NCBI RefSeq assembly: GCF_008704715.1
Contig: NZ_CP023689.1
Location: 2,790,001 to 2,854,000 of the forward strand
Direction: 5' to 3'
Origin: Streptomyces chartreusis
GTDB taxonomy: Bacteria; Actinomycetota; Actinomycetes; Streptomycetales; Streptomycetaceae
DNA: 64,000 nucleotides
A program made the position numbers and the translations under genes. Positions within the stretch are counted from its first letter, which is position 1. The number at the start of each line of letters is the position of its first letter. Shown here piece after piece: positions 56,001 through 64,000 of the stretch. Under the pieces are notes generated by a model, which was given only the letters and a program-made list of their open reading frames with translations, was not told where the DNA came from and made no database searches.

Positions 56001-58569
56001 CCGTGACACCCGGAACGTGCGCCTGGCCGCCCAGGATGCCCTCGGTGCCCACCTCGCGGGCCACCCGGGTCACCTGCTCGGCGAAGCTGGAGAGCTGGTC
56101 GACCATCGTGTTGACGGTCGTCACGAGCTCGAGGATCTCGCCCTTGGCGTCGACGGTGATCTTCTTCGACAGGTCGCCCTTGGCGACCGCGGTCGTGACC
56201 TCGGCGATCTGGCGCACCTGAATGGTCAGGTTGTTCGCCATGAAGTTCACGGACTGGGTGAGGTCCTTCCAGGTACCGGAGACGCCCTGCACCTCGGCCT
56301 GACCGCCGAGCTGGCCCTCCGTACCCACCTCACGGGCGACCCTGGTGACCTCCTCCGCGAACGACGACAGCTGGTCCACCATCGTGTTCAGCGTGTTCTT
56401 GAGCTCCAGGATCTCGCCGCGCGCGTCCACGGTGATCTTCTGCGACAGGTCACCCCGGGCCACCGCGGTGGCGACCTGGGCGATGTTGCGCACCTGGGCG
56501 GTCAGGTTGCCTGCCATTCCGTTCACGGAGTCGGTCAGGTCCCGCCACACGCCGGCCACACCGGGCACCTGCGCCTGTCCGCCCAGCCGACCCTCGGTAC
56601 CCACCTCGCGGGCCACCCGGGTCACCTGGTCGGCGAAGCCGGAGAGCTGGTCGACCATCGTGTTGATGGTGTTCTTCAGCTCCAGGATCTCGCCGCGCGC
56701 GTCGACGTCGATCTTCTGCGACAGGTCACCCTGGGCCACCGCAGTGGTGACCTGCGCGATGTTGCGCACCTGGGCGGTCAGGTTGCCTGCCATGCCGTTG
56801 ACGGAGTCGGTCAGCTCCTTCCACGTACCGGCGACCCCCGGTACGACCGCCTGACCGCCCAGCCGGCCCTCGGTACCCACGTCCCGGGCCATCCGCGTGA
56901 CCTGGTCGGCGAAGGACGACAGCTGGTCCACCATCGTGTTCACGGTGTTCTTCAGCTGGAGCATCTCGCCCGAGACGTCCACGGTGACCTTCTGCGACAG
57001 ATCACCGTTGGCCACGGCCGTCGTCACCTGGGCGATGTTCCTCACCTGTCCGGTGAGATTCCGGAACGCGGTGTTGACGGAGTCCGTCAGGTCCTTCCAC
57101 GTCCCCGCCGCCCCGGGCACCTGCGCCTGACCGCCCAGCTCACCTTCGACACCGACCTCACGCGCGACACGCGTGACCTCGGAACCGAACGCGGACAGCT
57201 GGTCGACCATGCCGTTGACGGTGTTCTTCAGCTCCAGCATCTCGCCGGCCACGTCGACCGTGACCTTCTGGGACAGATCACCGTTGGCCACCGCCGTCGT
57301 CACCGCGGCGATGTCCCGCACCTGAGTGGTCAGGTTCCGGAACACCGTGTTGACGGAATCCGTCAGGTCCTTCCACGTCCCCGCCGCACCCGGCACGTTC
57401 GCCTGACCGCCCAGCTGGCCCTCGGCACCGACCTCATTGGCGACACGCGTGACCTCGTCGGCGAAGATCCGCAGGGTCTCTGTCATCTGATTGATCGTGG
57501 TCGCGAGCTGGGCGACCTCGCCCCGCGCCGACACGGTCACCTTCTGCGACAGATCACCGTTGGCGACCGCCGTAGTCACCTGCGCGATACCGCGCACCTG
57601 CGCCGTCAGGTTGCCGGCCATGAGGTTCACCGAATCGGTGAGGTCCTTCCACACGCCGGCCACACCCGGCACCTGCGCCTGCCCGCCGAGCTCGCCCTCG
57701 GTGCCCACCTCGCGCGCGACTCGCGTCACCTCGGAGGAGAAGGACGACAGCTGGTCCACCATCGTGTTGACGGTGTTCTTCAGCTCCAGCATCTCGCCGG
57801 CCACGTGGACGGTGACCTTGCGGGACAGATCGCCCTTGGCGACGGCCGTGGTCACCAGCGCGATGTCCCTGACCTGCGCGGTCAGCCGGTACGCCATCGT
57901 GTTGACGGAGTCCGTGAGGTCCTTCCACGAACCCGACATCCCACGCACGCGTGCCTGCCCGCCGAGCTTGCCCTCGGTACCGACCTCACTGGCCACACGC
58001 GTGACCTCGTCGGTGAACGTCGAGAGCTGATCGACAAGGTTGTTGACGGTCCGCCCGACCTTGAGGAACTCACCCCGCAGCGGATGCCCGGTCCCGTCCG
58101 ACCCCTGCGTACGCAGCTCCATGCGCGGCGACAGATCACCCTCGGCCACCGCGGTCAGCACCCGGCCGACCTCGGAGACGGGGCGTACGAGATCGTCGAC
58201 CAGGGAGTTGGAGTTGTCGATCGCGACACCCCAGGAGCCCTCGCAGGCACCCGTCTCCAGCCGCTCGGTGAGCTTGCCCTCACGGCCGACCATCCGACGC
58301 ACGCGCGCCAGCTCACCCGTGAGGTGGAGATTTCGGTCCGCCACCTCGTTGAAGACGGCGGCGATCTCCGACATCACGCCGTCCCCGGACACCGTGAGCC
58401 GCTTCCGGAAGTTCCCGTCGCGCATCGCCACGAGAGCCGTCAGCAGCCGGTTCAGGGCAGCCGTGTCCACGGCCGTGGTGCCGCCGCCACGCGACTTGCG
58501 CTCGTTCTTCAGGGACTGTCCGCCTTTCGCGCGCGTCTTAGTGCCCCGCGTCGCTGCGCCAGACTCCAC
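53089..58569 (-). CDS. osaA: Hybrid sensor kinase OsaA with ten HAMP-type repeats
   Basis: This 1826-residue soluble hybrid kinase has no clear membrane segment. After a basic N-terminus come ten near-identical 92-residue repeats (residues about 187-1106; core [56 protein letters not shown]) of HAMP type. Next are a GAF domain, a coiled coil, HisKA with His1371 (SHELRTPL), a HATPase (GTGLGLSI) and a receiver domain with Asp1756. The start is GTG 58569 behind GGGAGGG. It is the partner of OsaB in osmoadaptation and diverges from osaC. The HAMP array probably relays conformational signals in the cytoplasm. Confidence 0.93.
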   Translation of the reverse strand: MESGAATRGTKTRAKGGQSLKNERKSRGGGTTAVDTAALNRLLTALVAMRDGNFRKRLTVSGDGVMSEIAAVFNEVADRNLHLTGELARVRRMVGREGKLTERLETGACEGSWGVAIDNSNSLVDDLVRPVSEVGRVLTAVAEGDLSPRMELRTQGSDGTGHPLRGEFLKVGRTVNNLVDQLSTFTDEVTRVASEVGTEGKLGGQARVRGMSGSWKDLTDSVNTMAYRLTAQVRDIALVTTAVAKGDLSRKVTVHVAGEMLELKNTVNTMVDQLSSFSSEVTRVAREVGTEGELGGQAQVPGVAGVWKDLTDSVNLMAGNLTAQVRGIAQVTTAVANGDLSQKVTVSARGEVAQLATTINQMTETLRIFADEVTRVANEVGAEGQLGGQANVPGAAGTWKDLTDSVNTVFRNLTTQVRDIAAVTTAVANGDLSQKVTVDVAGEMLELKNTVNGMVDQLSAFGSEVTRVAREVGVEGELGGQAQVPGAAGTWKDLTDSVNTAFRNLTGQVRNIAQVTTAVANGDLSQKVTVDVSGEMLQLKNTVNTMVDQLSSFADQVTRMARDVGTEGRLGGQAVVPGVAGTWKELTDSVNGMAGNLTAQVRNIAQVTTAVAQGDLSQKIDVDARGEILELKNTINTMVDQLSGFADQVTRVAREVGTEGRLGGQAQVPGVAGVWRDLTDSVNGMAGNLTAQVRNIAQVATAVARGDLSQKITVDARGEILELKNTLNTMVDQLSSFAEEVTRVAREVGTEGQLGGQAEVQGVSGTWKDLTQSVNFMANNLTIQVRQIAEVTTAVAKGDLSKKITVDAKGEILELVTTVNTMVDQLSSFAEQVTRVAREVGTEGILGGQAHVPGVTGIWKDLSGNVNLMAKNLTMQVRNISQVAAAVANGDLTRTVTIEARGEVQQLADTFNTMVKTLSSFADQVTKVAREVGTDGILGGQAHVPGVAGTWKDLTESVNQMASNLTGQVRNIALVTTAIAKGDLSKKIDIDARGEILELKTTINTMVDQLSSFAEEVTRVAREVGTEGQLGGQARVRDVDGTWRDLTESVNEMAGNLTRQVRAIARVATAVTRGDLNLKIDVDASGEIQELQDYINKMIANLRDTTIANKEQDWLKGNLARISALMQGRRDMHDVASLIMSELTPVVTAQHGAFFVAMPLLDGTDLAAENDDAYELRMLGSYGYSMGSMPTSFRPGEALIGTAAEEKRTILVENAPSGYLKISSGLGEAPPAQVIVLPVLFEGKVLGVIELASFTPFTQIQKDFLNQIAEMIATSVNTISVNTKTEVLLKQSQELTEQLRERSAELENRQKALQASNAELEEKAELLAQQNRDIEVKNTEIEEARQVLEERAEQLAVSMRYKSEFLANMSHELRTPLNSLLILAKLLADNAEGNLSPKQVEFAETIHGAGSDLLQLINDILDLSKVEAGKMDVSPTRIALVQLVDYVEATFRPLTAEKGLDLSVRVSPELPATLHTDEQRLLQVLRNLLSNAVKFTDSGSVELVIRPAGMDVPQVIREQLLEAGSLTEVNAPLIAFSVTDTGIGIAASKMRVIFEAFKQADGTTSRKYGGTGLGLSISREIAQLLGGEIHAQSEPGRGSTFTLYLPLHPSELPPQGYQQQLPALDAGALVASAADLAEMSDVEIETPAEVRSYRETQNGAAALFRRRRRAAHELEQGPSQLEQWSAPERREPAPKSRRGIRFGGEKVLIVDDDIRNVFALTSVLEQHGLSVLYAENGREGIEVLEQHDDVAVVLMDIMMPEMDGYATTTAIRRMPQFAGLPIIALTAKAMKGDREKAIESGASDYVTKPVDPDHLLAVMDQWMRDQ
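55252..58011 (-). repeat. 276-bp tandem repeats encoding the HAMP array of OsaA
   Basis: Ten units of about 276 bases run through osaA. Units differ at many synonymous sites but keep length, so they are old duplications under selection. Confidence 0.9.
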
Positions 58570-58950
58570 TGTGTCCCTCCCGCAGGGGTCGACCGTTACT
58601 GCTGTGCTCAGGTTGCTACTAGCTCCGCGTACCCATTACTGCTGGGTATTCCTGCCGGATATACCAGGCCACACCCACGTGCTGCTGCCCGCGGTACGCG
58701 AATCACACTCAGCCTGCCCGGACCTTCACAAGAAGCTTGCCCAGTGTTTCACCCTGCCTGAACCCGGCCATAACAGTTCGGCAGCTTCGCACATCGTCCG
58801 CACACCCTCCGGGCGGAAACACTGCAGACCGGCATCCGCATGGACGGCGAAGGTAAGTAACCTTGCATGCGGCTGTCCAGCCGCGCCGGTCCCGTCCGGC
58901 CTGGGCGGTGACAGGAGGAGCACGAGCGGGCATCGGAGGGGCAGCCGGAC
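58570..58950. promoter_or_regulatory. Divergent osaA/osaC promoter region with TACCCA-N7-TGGGTA inverted repeat
   Basis: This 381-base spacer has no gene. TACCCA (58630-58635) and TGGGTA (58643-58648) form an inverted repeat; each arm reads as GGGTAC or GGGTAT on one strand, like the -10 of SigB-type promoters in Streptomyces. The minus-strand copy is about 60 bases upstream of osaA and has a GAAT 13 bases further upstream. Promoter assignment is tentative. Confidence 0.45.
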
Positions 58951-61695
58951 ATGACCACCGGACTGATCCCGGGGGGACCATCCCCGGACCGGCCGACGGG
59001 CGCGCACATGCCGCACCAGCGGCATGAGCCGGTCGGCCAGGTAGCCCTGCACGTCGACAACCGGACGAGGAGTTCAGTGATCACCGCGCGCGCGGCAGCC
59101 AGCTTCGATCCCGTCGGGCGATCGGTCGCGAGCGCCCGCTCCTTCGTCCGCGACACATTGCAGGGCTGGGGTTTCGCCGACATCGTCGACGACGCAGTCG
59201 TCCTCACCAGCGAACTGGTGACCAACGCCGTCGTACACGCCGGCACCTCCGCGGACGTCCTGTGCCTGCGCAGTGAAGAAGGCGTACGAATCGAGGTGGC
59301 CGACCGGTATCCGGAGCGCGAGATCCCGCTCCAGGGCTCACCGGTCAACATGGGCAGCCCCGACCGCGAGGGCGGCCGCGGCCTCCAGCTCTGCGCGGCC
59401 CTGGCCGGCCGCTGGGGCGTCGAGTACACACCGACCCACAAGCAGGTCTGGTTCCAACTCGACCTCCCCGAGCGCCCGGTGGGCACCCGCGCGGCCGGCC
59501 CGTCGCTGCCCTCCGACCTCCTCCCGCTCGCCGACGGCCGCGTCCGCGTCGCGGTGATCCAGATCGACCGCACGGGCTCCATCTCGTCGTGGAACGAGGA
59601 CGCGGAAGAACTCTTCGGCTACGCGGCCGAGCAGGTCACCGGAAAGCCCCTCACCGACCTCGCCGCCTGGCCGCACACCCCGGGCACCAGCACCGGTATC
59701 GCCGAGGCACTCCAGCTCTCCCGCTGGGAGGGCAGCTACGGCATCCGGGGCGCCAACGGCCGCGTCACCCCCGTGTACGCCTCCCACCTCCGGGTCCGCG
59801 ACACCGGCGGCGAGCCCTCCACGGTCTGCCTCCTGGTCCGCAACCACGAGCGCGCCGTCCTCCAGACCCCGCTGCGCGTCCCCGCCTCCGACTCCGCCAA
59901 CGAGGCCACGAGCACCGACCCCTTCGAGGTCTTCATCGGCTCGCCCGCCCCGGACGACCTCGACGGCCTCCTCCAGCGCACGGTGGAACGCGCCCGCGAC
60001 ATGCTCGACGGAGACTCCGCCTTCCTGCTCCTCGCGACCGACGACGAGACGGAACTGGAGGTCCGCGCCTCCACCGGCCTGCCCTCGGCCCGCCAGCGCT
60101 TCGCACGCGTGCCCGTAGAGGCGGGCCCCGGCCGCTACGGCTCTGCCCGGATGCCGGCGGTCCACGAGGACCTCACCATGGTCCCGGGCGCCGTGCCCCT
60201 CCTCAGGGGCACCGGCATGCGCTCGGTCGTCACGGTCCCCCTGAAGGTCGAGGGCCGCCTCACCGGCTCCCTGGGCGTCGCGGCGGAGGGCCCGGCCAGA
60301 TACTCCAACGAAGAGGCGCTGCGCCTCCAGTTCGCCGCCGACCGCATCGCGCTCGCGGTCGAGTCGGCCCGCCTCGGCGAACTCGAACGCCTGCGCCGCG
60401 GCTCGCTCAGCTTCCTCGTCGAGGCCTCCGACCTCCTCGCCGGCACCCTGGACCGCGACCAGACTCTCGCCCTGATGGCCCAGATGACGGTCCCGACCCT
60501 GGCCACCTGGTGCGCGGTCTACACGATCGCCGACCAGGCCTCGGAGCCGTACCTGTCATACGTCCTCCATGAGGACGAGGAACTCATCGACGGCATTAAG
60601 TCGTTGCTCTCCAAGATCCCCCCGCCGGACCCGGTACCCACCCCCGGCGCCCGCGTCTGGTCGGCCCCGGCCGAATCCGCCCATCAGGCCGCCCTGCGCA
60701 CCTCCATGCGCAGCCTCGGCCTCGGCGAGCCCATCGGCCGCATCAGCGCCGGCATCGGCCCCACGCTGGCCACGGCGTCCGCGGTCGGCGGCGAGACGGT
60801 CGTCCTGCCCCTGGTGGCCCGCAACCGCGTCATCGGCATGCTCACCCTCGGCAAGCCCACCGACGAGCACTTCCGCCAGGAAATCCTGGAGTTGGCCGAA
60901 GACCTCTCCCGAAGGGCCGCCCTGGCCCTGGACAACGCCCGCCTCTATTCCGAGCGCACGGCCATCAGCCAGTCCCTCCAGCGCAGCCTGCTGCCGCCCG
61001 AGCTCCCCGAGATCGACGGCGTCGAGGTCGAGGTCATCTACCGCGCCGCCGGTGAGGGCAACGAGGTCGGCGGCGACTTCTACGACCTCTTCCCGATCAG
61101 CGACGGCGCCTACGGCTTCGCCATCGGCGACGTCTGCGGTACGGGCCCGAACGCGGCGGCGGTCACGGGCCTCGCCCGGCACGCCCTCCGCCTCCTCGCC
61201 CGCGAGGGCCTCAGCGGCCCGGCGGTCCTGGAGCGCCTGAACTCCGCGATCCTCGACGAGGGAGCCCGCAGCCGCTTCCTGACGCTCCTCTACGGCGAGT
61301 TGAGGCCCCAGGAGGACGGCAGCGCCGAGCTGAAGGTGGTCTGCGCCGGCCACCCGCTCCCCCTCCGCCTGCGCCAGGACGGCACGGTCGAGCCCGCTGC
61401 GGAACCGCAGCCCCTGCTCGGCGTCATGGAGGACCTGGAGCTCTACGAGCAGACGGTCACGCTCGACCCGGGCGACGTTCTGCTCTGCGTCACGGACGGA
61501 GTCACCGAACGCCGCGAAGGCACCCGCATGCTGGGCGACGACGGTCTCACCGACGTCCTCACGACCTGCACCGGCCTCACGGCGGGCGCAGTGGCGGCCC
61601 GCATCATGCGCGCGGTCGAACGCTTCGCCTCTGACGCCCCGTCCGACGACATGGCCATCCTGGCGATGCGGGTCCCCGGCATCCACAAGGACTGA
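58951..61695 (+). CDS. osaC: OsaC, multidomain SigB regulator (anti-sigma kinase / PP2C phosphatase)
   Basis: This 914-residue protein combines an RsbW-like HATPase domain (residues about 45-170, N-box Asn92 in SELVTNAVVHAG), a PAS domain (about 185-300), one or two GAF domains (about 310-660) and a C-terminal SpoIIE/RsbU-like PP2C phosphatase (GGDFYDLFPISDGAYGFAIGDVCGTG...DDMAILAMRV). This is the architecture of S. coelicolor OsaC, which returns SigB to its resting state after osmotic stress. It diverges from osaA and ends before a strong terminator. Confidence 0.92.
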   Translation: MTTGLIPGGPSPDRPTGAHMPHQRHEPVGQVALHVDNRTRSSVITARAAASFDPVGRSVASARSFVRDTLQGWGFADIVDDAVVLTSELVTNAVVHAGTSADVLCLRSEEGVRIEVADRYPEREIPLQGSPVNMGSPDREGGRGLQLCAALAGRWGVEYTPTHKQVWFQLDLPERPVGTRAAGPSLPSDLLPLADGRVRVAVIQIDRTGSISSWNEDAEELFGYAAEQVTGKPLTDLAAWPHTPGTSTGIAEALQLSRWEGSYGIRGANGRVTPVYASHLRVRDTGGEPSTVCLLVRNHERAVLQTPLRVPASDSANEATSTDPFEVFIGSPAPDDLDGLLQRTVERARDMLDGDSAFLLLATDDETELEVRASTGLPSARQRFARVPVEAGPGRYGSARMPAVHEDLTMVPGAVPLLRGTGMRSVVTVPLKVEGRLTGSLGVAAEGPARYSNEEALRLQFAADRIALAVESARLGELERLRRGSLSFLVEASDLLAGTLDRDQTLALMAQMTVPTLATWCAVYTIADQASEPYLSYVLHEDEELIDGIKSLLSKIPPPDPVPTPGARVWSAPAESAHQAALRTSMRSLGLGEPIGRISAGIGPTLATASAVGGETVVLPLVARNRVIGMLTLGKPTDEHFRQEILELAEDLSRRAALALDNARLYSERTAISQSLQRSLLPPELPEIDGVEVEVIYRAAGEGNEVGGDFYDLFPISDGAYGFAIGDVCGTGPNAAAVTGLARHALRLLAREGLSGPAVLERLNSAILDEGARSRFLTLLYGELRPQEDGSAELKVVCAGHPLPLRLRQDGTVEPAAEPQPLLGVMEDLELYEQTVTLDPGDVLLCVTDGVTERREGTRMLGDDGLTDVLTTCTGLTAGAVAARIMRAVERFASDAPSDDMAILAMRVPGIHKD

Positions 61696-61720
61696 GGCGG
61701 ACAGGAAGAAGGGCATGAGA

Positions 61721-61748
61721 AAGGCCCCGCCCGAATGGGCGGGGCCTT
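61721..61748. terminator. Terminator between osaC and tRNA-Thr
   Basis: A perfect 12-bp inverted repeat AAGGCCCCGCCC/GGGCGGGGCCTT with a GAAT loop. It can stop transcription from osaC and from the tRNA on the opposite strand. Confidence 0.85.
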
Positions 61749-61753
61749 CTGCG

Positions 61754-61829
61754 TGGAGCCCCCAAACGGAATCGAACCGTTGACCTTCTCCTTACCATGG
61801 AGACGCTCTACCGACTGAGCTATAGGGGC
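61754..61829 (-). tRNA. tRNA-Thr (anticodon GGT)
   Basis: The minus strand folds as a 76-nt tRNA with acceptor GCCCCTA/TGGGGGC, discriminator T, encoded CCA, a D-arm AGCTC...GAGC, an anticodon loop ATGGTAA in a TCTCC/GGAGA stem, and a T-loop GGTTCGATTCC. The anticodon GGT reads ACC/ACU threonine codons. Confidence 0.95.
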
Positions 61830-61905
61830 CGGCTGCCTTTTGCGAAGTTTCCCTCGCGGCAACGAAATAGAGCATACCCCGAACGCGCCGTGCTCCCAAA
61901 CTCGC

Positions 61906-62583
61906 TCAGAAAGCGGGCTGAAGCAGTCCTCCGAGCGCATTGCAGGCGGACACCACGCGCTGCATGTCCCTCTTCGTCAGCGAGGCGTCAACCGGCAGAG
62001 CCAACGTTTCATCAGCGGCCCGCTCGGTCTCCGGCAGGGACACACACCGCCGGTACTCGGGCAGCCGATGCACAGGGGTCTTCACCGGCACCCGGCACTC
62101 AACTCCCCTGGCCCGCACGGCCCGAGCGAAGGCGTCCCGATCCGGCCGCCCGTTCCCGGGAACCCGCACGATGTACTGCTGGTATGTGTGCCCGTCACCG
62201 CCATCCGGCGTGTAGACACCCTTGAGCTTCGCATCCAGGTACGAGGCCCGCTGCCTGCGCTGAGCGATCTCGTCGTACGGAGCCTCGGACTCACCCTGCT
62301 CCAGCACCAGCAGCCCGTGCCGCTGCCCGATCTCGTGCAGCCGCGCGATATCGGCCGACCGCCCGAACCGGTGTACGGCCACAACGGCCGCCGTGCGCCG
62401 AGTGACAACCGCCGCGACAGCGCCGGCGTCCAGGCAGTACGTCACCGGATCTATGTCGGCGAACACCGGCAGCGCTCCGGCCAGGACCACGGCCTCGGCG
62501 ACTTCGACGTTCCCGAAGGCCGGTACGACAACCTCATCACCGACACCTACGCCGGCAGCCCTGAGCATTGCAGCAGTACCCAT
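61906..62583 (-). CDS. Shortened DegT/DnrJ/EryC1-like protein
   Basis: This 225-residue protein resembles DegT-type PLP aminotransferases: MGTAAMLRAAGVGVGDEVVVPAFGNVEVAEAVVLAGALPVFADIDPVTYCLD, then the C-terminal part from YQQYIVRVPG...RDAFARAVRARGVECRVPVKTPVHRLPEY. The N-terminal helices and the central segment carrying the PLP-lysine (normally SF-x-x-x-K) are missing; full-length members have about 370 residues. No ribosome site is evident before ATG 62583. It lies 53 bases beyond the rrn terminator. Either a degenerate gene or a non-catalytic derivative. Confidence 0.7.
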   Translation of the reverse strand: MGTAAMLRAAGVGVGDEVVVPAFGNVEVAEAVVLAGALPVFADIDPVTYCLDAGAVAAVVTRRTAAVVAVHRFGRSADIARLHEIGQRHGLLVLEQGESEAPYDEIAQRRQRASYLDAKLKGVYTPDGGDGHTYQQYIVRVPGNGRPDRDAFARAVRARGVECRVPVKTPVHRLPEYRRCVSLPETERAADETLALPVDASLTKRDMQRVVSACNALGGLLQPAF

Positions 62584-62635
62584 GTGGGTGATGTTGGTTG
62601 CGGAACGTGAACGTCAGGTGACGGACAACAAAAAA

Positions 62636-62671
62636 GGGTTGGACCCGGAACCGAAGTTCCGGGTCCAACCC
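62636..62671 (-). terminator. Intrinsic terminator of the rRNA operon
   Basis: A perfect 16-bp stem (62636-62651 and 62656-62671) with a CGAA-type loop, followed on the minus strand by six T residues. It is placed directly after 5S rRNA. Confidence 0.92.
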
Positions 62672-62680
62672 GATACAAGG

Positions 62681-62800
62681 AGTTCGGCGGCGTCCTACTC
62701 TCCCACAGGGTCCCCCCTGCAGTACCATCGGCGCTGTAAGGCTTAGCTTCCGGGTTCGGAATGTAACCGGGCGTTTCCCTCACGCTATAACCACCGAAAC
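62681..62800 (-). rRNA. rrf: 5S ribosomal RNA
   Basis: The minus strand reads GTTTCGGTGGTTATAGCGTG... to ...GCCGCCGAACTCCT, with the conserved CCGAACCCGGAAGCTAAG and GATGGTACTGC segments of actinobacterial 5S rRNA. End positions are accurate to a few bases. Confidence 0.93.
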
Positions 62801-62884
62801 ACTATGAAACTGTCGAACTTGCCGCACCGTATGTGGCCATACGGGGCTGTTCGTGGTTTCAGAACCAACACAGTGGACGCGAGC

Positions 62885-64000
<1,116 letters not shown>

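Noticed and set aside
53128..58761. Long plus-strand open frame opposite osaA (about 1877 codons)
   Set aside because: It mirrors the repeated, high-GC osaA gene; the minus strand has clear kinase domains and a ribosome site, while this frame gives His/Arg/Leu-rich low-complexity sequence.
61754..62583. tRNA-Thr as an integration site of a mobile element
   Set aside because: No integrase, direct repeat of the tRNA 3' end or element genes are present nearby.

Overview
The window is a GC-rich chromosomal segment of a Streptomyces species. The evidence is the strong G/C third-position bias, GTG starts, GTGA/ATGA gene overlaps, several conserved actinobacterial gene neighbourhoods (hflX-rshA-dapF-miaA-miaB, recA-recX, ftsK-rodZ-like-rimO-pgsA-cinA-clgR, gluABCD), and the osaA/osaB/osaC osmoadaptation locus. 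The gene order resembles the core of known Streptomyces chromosomes, with small accessory insertions between the conserved blocks. No insertion sequence, prophage or CRISPR array was seen.

Layout. 0-2 kb: two related secreted trypsin-like proteases, the first cut by the window edge. 2-14 kb (mostly minus strand): GTPase HflX, an M1 metallopeptidase, a RelA/SpoT homologue, DapF, a membrane protein, MiaA, two small plus-strand proteins (one MT0933-like), an extradiol-dioxygenase-like protein, a small hypothetical protein, and MiaB. 14-17 kb: an accessory cluster with a MarR regulator divergent from GTP cyclohydrolase II, DUF2218 and an NADPH:quinone-type oxidoreductase, with three TTCAAATTTGAA-type palindromes between regulator and operon, followed by a frameshifted MazG-like gene. 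17-20 kb: an orphan TAXI binding protein facing a histidine kinase/response regulator pair. 20.5-24 kb: the gluABCD glutamate ABC transporter. 24-27.6 kb: an FAD monooxygenase, a 30-bp minisatellite, and a cysteine dioxygenase-rhodanese pair preceded by a tiny cysteine-rich leader peptide.

27.8-34 kb: recX/recA with an SOS-like box, a divergent GNAT / XRE-cupin / MFS module whose two start codons share one CATG, an AI-2E family protein and DUF3046. 34-37 kb: a toroid-like hypothetical protein and an AraC-AzlC-AzlD operon. 37.3-44 kb: a giant Lhr helicase, an Fpg/Nei glycosylase, an SDR and a small membrane protein. 44.7-52 kb (minus): clgR, cinA, pgsA, rimO, a RodZ-like protein and ftsK, with translational overlaps among rimO, pgsA and cinA. 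52-61.7 kb: osaB, osaA (1826 residues with ten 92-residue HAMP-type repeats) and the divergent osaC. 61.7-64 kb (minus): tRNA-Thr(GGT), a shortened DegT-like gene, the rrn terminator, 5S rRNA and the 3' part of 23S rRNA.

Functional themes are stringent response and translation fidelity (HflX, RshA, MiaA/B, RimO), DNA repair and segregation (RecA/X, Lhr, Nei, FtsK), proteostasis and competence-type genes (ClgR, CinA), osmotic signalling (OsaABC), and sulfur amino acid turnover (CDO/rhodanese under probable leader-peptide control). The best leads for something not fully described are the Cys-rich leader with a competing RNA pairing, the symmetric apparently leaderless divergon at 30.7 kb, the MarR-RibA regulon, and the DegT-like protein without a catalytic core beside the rRNA operon.
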